Part shown: positions 23,832-25,142 of the stretch, one piece after another
How the letters are laid out: each line of letters opens with the position of its first letter
How positions within the stretch are numbered: the first letter of the stretch is position 1
From: a virus
DNA length: 25,142 nucleotides
Direction: 5' to 3' (one strand)
Virus record (IMG/VR): IMGVR_UViG_3300037107_000123
Coordinates: 1 to 25,142 of that record
Notes under the pieces: generated by a model
The model's database searches: none
What the model was told of the DNA's origin: nothing
What the model saw: the letters and a program-made list of their open reading frames with translations, nothing else
Translations under genes and position numbers: made by a program

Positions 23832-23839
23832 TGATATAT
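23832..23839 (+). promoter_or_regulatory. TGATATAT box just before the glycosyltransferase start
   Basis: TGATATAT overlaps the ATGTAT box of element C and ends 8 nt before ATG 23848. As a -10 it would give an almost leaderless transcript. No -35 at 16-18 nt is convincing, but CTGGTAAAAA lies upstream. Confidence 0.3.
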
Positions 23840-23847
23840 TGAAGTGT

Positions 23848-25142
23848 ATGACTATTGCTGGTATAAAAGTATTAATCGTTGGACAGTCTTTCAATTTACC
23901 CTATGAAGTTGTACATTTAGACGGAACATCACACTTATTAGAAACAATTGCAACATTTCGTCCAGATGTAATTGTAACTTCTGACTTTTTTCCTGGTGTA
24001 TTAAATCTTTCACCATTCGAACTTAGAAAAAGATGGATTAATGTTCCTACAGATGCACCCATTGATGATATTTGTAATAGTATTGAGAGCTGTTATGAAT
24101 TTAATATCTGGACCGAACACCAATTCCAAAAAGATCACCCATTAGTCTCAGTTTATACCCCAACTTATAATACCGGTGACTACCTTCAAGAAACATTCCA
24201 ATCGCTAAAAGGACAAACTTATGCGAATTGGGAATGGGTTGTTATCGATGACCATAGCTCCGATAAAACATGGGCTAGGCTTCAAGATTTTGCTACCCAG
24301 GATTATCGAATTAGACCATTTCAAAGCGCTGTAAACCTAGGAAAAATAGGCGCAACCAAAAACCTGGCAACAAGATTATGTAGAGGAAAATATCTTGTTG
24401 AGCTGGATCATGATGATATGCTTACGGAAAATGCATTGGAAGAGGTTAAGAATGCATTTGAAAATAATCCTGAAGTTGGAATGGTTTATACAAATAGCGC
24501 CTCTTTTTATGAGAACGGAAACCCTCAGAGATTTGGTGGAGAGCCTTGGGAGGAACCGGGACGATATAAAGAAATTGAATATCATGGCCGAAAATATCTT
24601 GAATGCAAAAACCCAAATATTTATGATCGATTTGGCCCGCTCTTCACTCAACAGTTTGCATGGTTCTTAACTGTTGGCCCACATCACATTAGAGCTTTTA
24701 GAGCTGAGGCATTTTGGGAGCTTGGAGGATACAACGCAGAATTAGGTGTTGCAGATGATTTTGATTTGTATGCGCGCTTTTTTCTTAGATCAAAATGTTT
24801 ACATATAGATAAGATGTTGTATTTATATAGGTATAGAGACGCAAATGGAAACACCACATTCCAAAGACTTCAATCAATACAAGATCATCTAGCATTAGCA
24901 CGAAATCATTATGGTGCTGAATTTGAAAAGATTAATGAAATTAGGCTTAAAGAAAACCAAAGTATCAATCAAACTCCCAAAGTTAAAACAACATCACCAA
25001 ATCAAGATGATGGAACAGGAATATCATTTATTGTTCTTGATGCTACCGGAAGTATACATGCAGTTAATTGTATAAAAAGCCTAAATAAATATGCACCAGA
25101 TTCAGAAATAATATTGGTTGAAAACGGTTGCACATCTCAAGC
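23848..25142 (+). CDS. Glycosyltransferase family 2 protein, apparently followed by a second GT domain (partial, runs off right edge)
   Basis: At least 431 codons from ATG 23848, chosen because GAAG lies upstream; ATG 23827 is in frame but has no ribosome site. Residues 1-95 form a Rossmann-like N-terminal part (IKVLIVGQSFN, RPDVIVTSDF). The GT-A domain starts near 98: LVSVYTPTYNTGDYLQETF, then VIDDHSSD (Asp134), the metal-binding LDHDD (187-190) in place of the usual DxD, and the acceptor-side GGYNAELGVADDFDLYARF (Asp303-Asp304). These are the full set for a retaining-fold-like GT2 enzyme and suggest activity. From about 391 a second domain appears to begin (GISFIVLDATGSIHAVNCIKSL). Phage GTs modify virion proteins, phage DNA bases or host surface polysaccharide; target unknown. 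It is divergent from the fibre operon. Confidence 0.88.
   Translation, partial: MTIAGIKVLIVGQSFNLPYEVVHLDGTSHLLETIATFRPDVIVTSDFFPGVLNLSPFELRKRWINVPTDAPIDDICNSIESCYEFNIWTEHQFQKDHPLVSVYTPTYNTGDYLQETFQSLKGQTYANWEWVVIDDHSSDKTWARLQDFATQDYRIRPFQSAVNLGKIGATKNLATRLCRGKYLVELDHDDMLTENALEEVKNAFENNPEVGMVYTNSASFYENGNPQRFGGEPWEEPGRYKEIEYHGRKYLECKNPNIYDRFGPLFTQQFAWFLTVGPHHIRAFRAEAFWELGGYNAELGVADDFDLYARFFLRSKCLHIDKMLYLYRYRDANGNTTFQRLQSIQDHLALARNHYGAEFEKINEIRLKENQSINQTPKVKTTSPNQDDGTGISFIVLDATGSIHAVNCIKSLNKYAPDSEIILVENGCTSQ

Noticed and set aside
23827-23847. Upstream in-frame ATG for the glycosyltransferase.
   Set aside because: No ribosome site, and the ATG is part of the repeated ATGTAT box. The ATG at 23848 has GAAG upstream. 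The longer form cannot be fully excluded.

Overview
The window is part of the virion (late) region of a large, A+T-rich contractile-tailed bacteriophage (myovirus morphotype). The evidence is a long run of tail genes on the minus strand: tail sheath, tail tube, tail assembly chaperone-like pair, tape measure, baseplate or hub-type proteins and several fibre or adhesin proteins. There is no bacterial housekeeping gene, no tRNA or rRNA, and no CRISPR array. The host cannot be read directly. One opposite-strand gene carries a Cys-rich signature that I associate with Myxococcota secreted proteins; this is a hint only.

Layout in the direction of minus-strand transcription (right to left): a possible 68-residue protein (23520-23726); a 652-residue adhesin with Ig/Fn3-like N-terminus and a C-terminus with three HxH motifs (21569-23527); a 519-residue fibre with three internal ~40-residue repeats (19966-21525); a 78-residue membrane protein (19719-19955); a 1760-residue beta-helix tail fibre or tailspike (14433-19715); a lone TnpB (12326-13537); a 269-residue neck or tail-completion candidate (11470-12279); the sheath (8910-11378); an HNH endonuclease (8142-8894); the tube (7485-8123); a 98-residue CxxC protein (7189-7485); two overlapping chaperone-like genes (6356-7006, 6031-6372); the tape measure (3845-6031); a 306-residue tail protein (2921-3841); and a very large structural protein that runs off the left edge (1-2899).

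Two genes are on the plus strand. One is a small Cys- and Gly/Ser-rich exported-looking protein (13682-14365) with its own sigma70-like promoter, inserted as cargo between the big fibre gene and tnpB. The other is a glycosyltransferase (23848 to the right edge) transcribed divergently from the fibre operon, with the start of what looks like a second GT domain.

Three intergenic gaps share a repeated element: a TTTTTACCAG / CTGGTAAAAA arm, inverted around an A+T-rich core in two gaps and single in one. In four of five cases an ATGTAT box follows the arm. A second recurrent motif, TGATATAT (extended -10-like), lies just upstream of five gene starts. These may be the phage's own transcription signals. 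Selfish elements (HNH, TnpB with a possible omega-RNA end) sit inside the tail cluster. No intergenic gap exceeds 300 bases.
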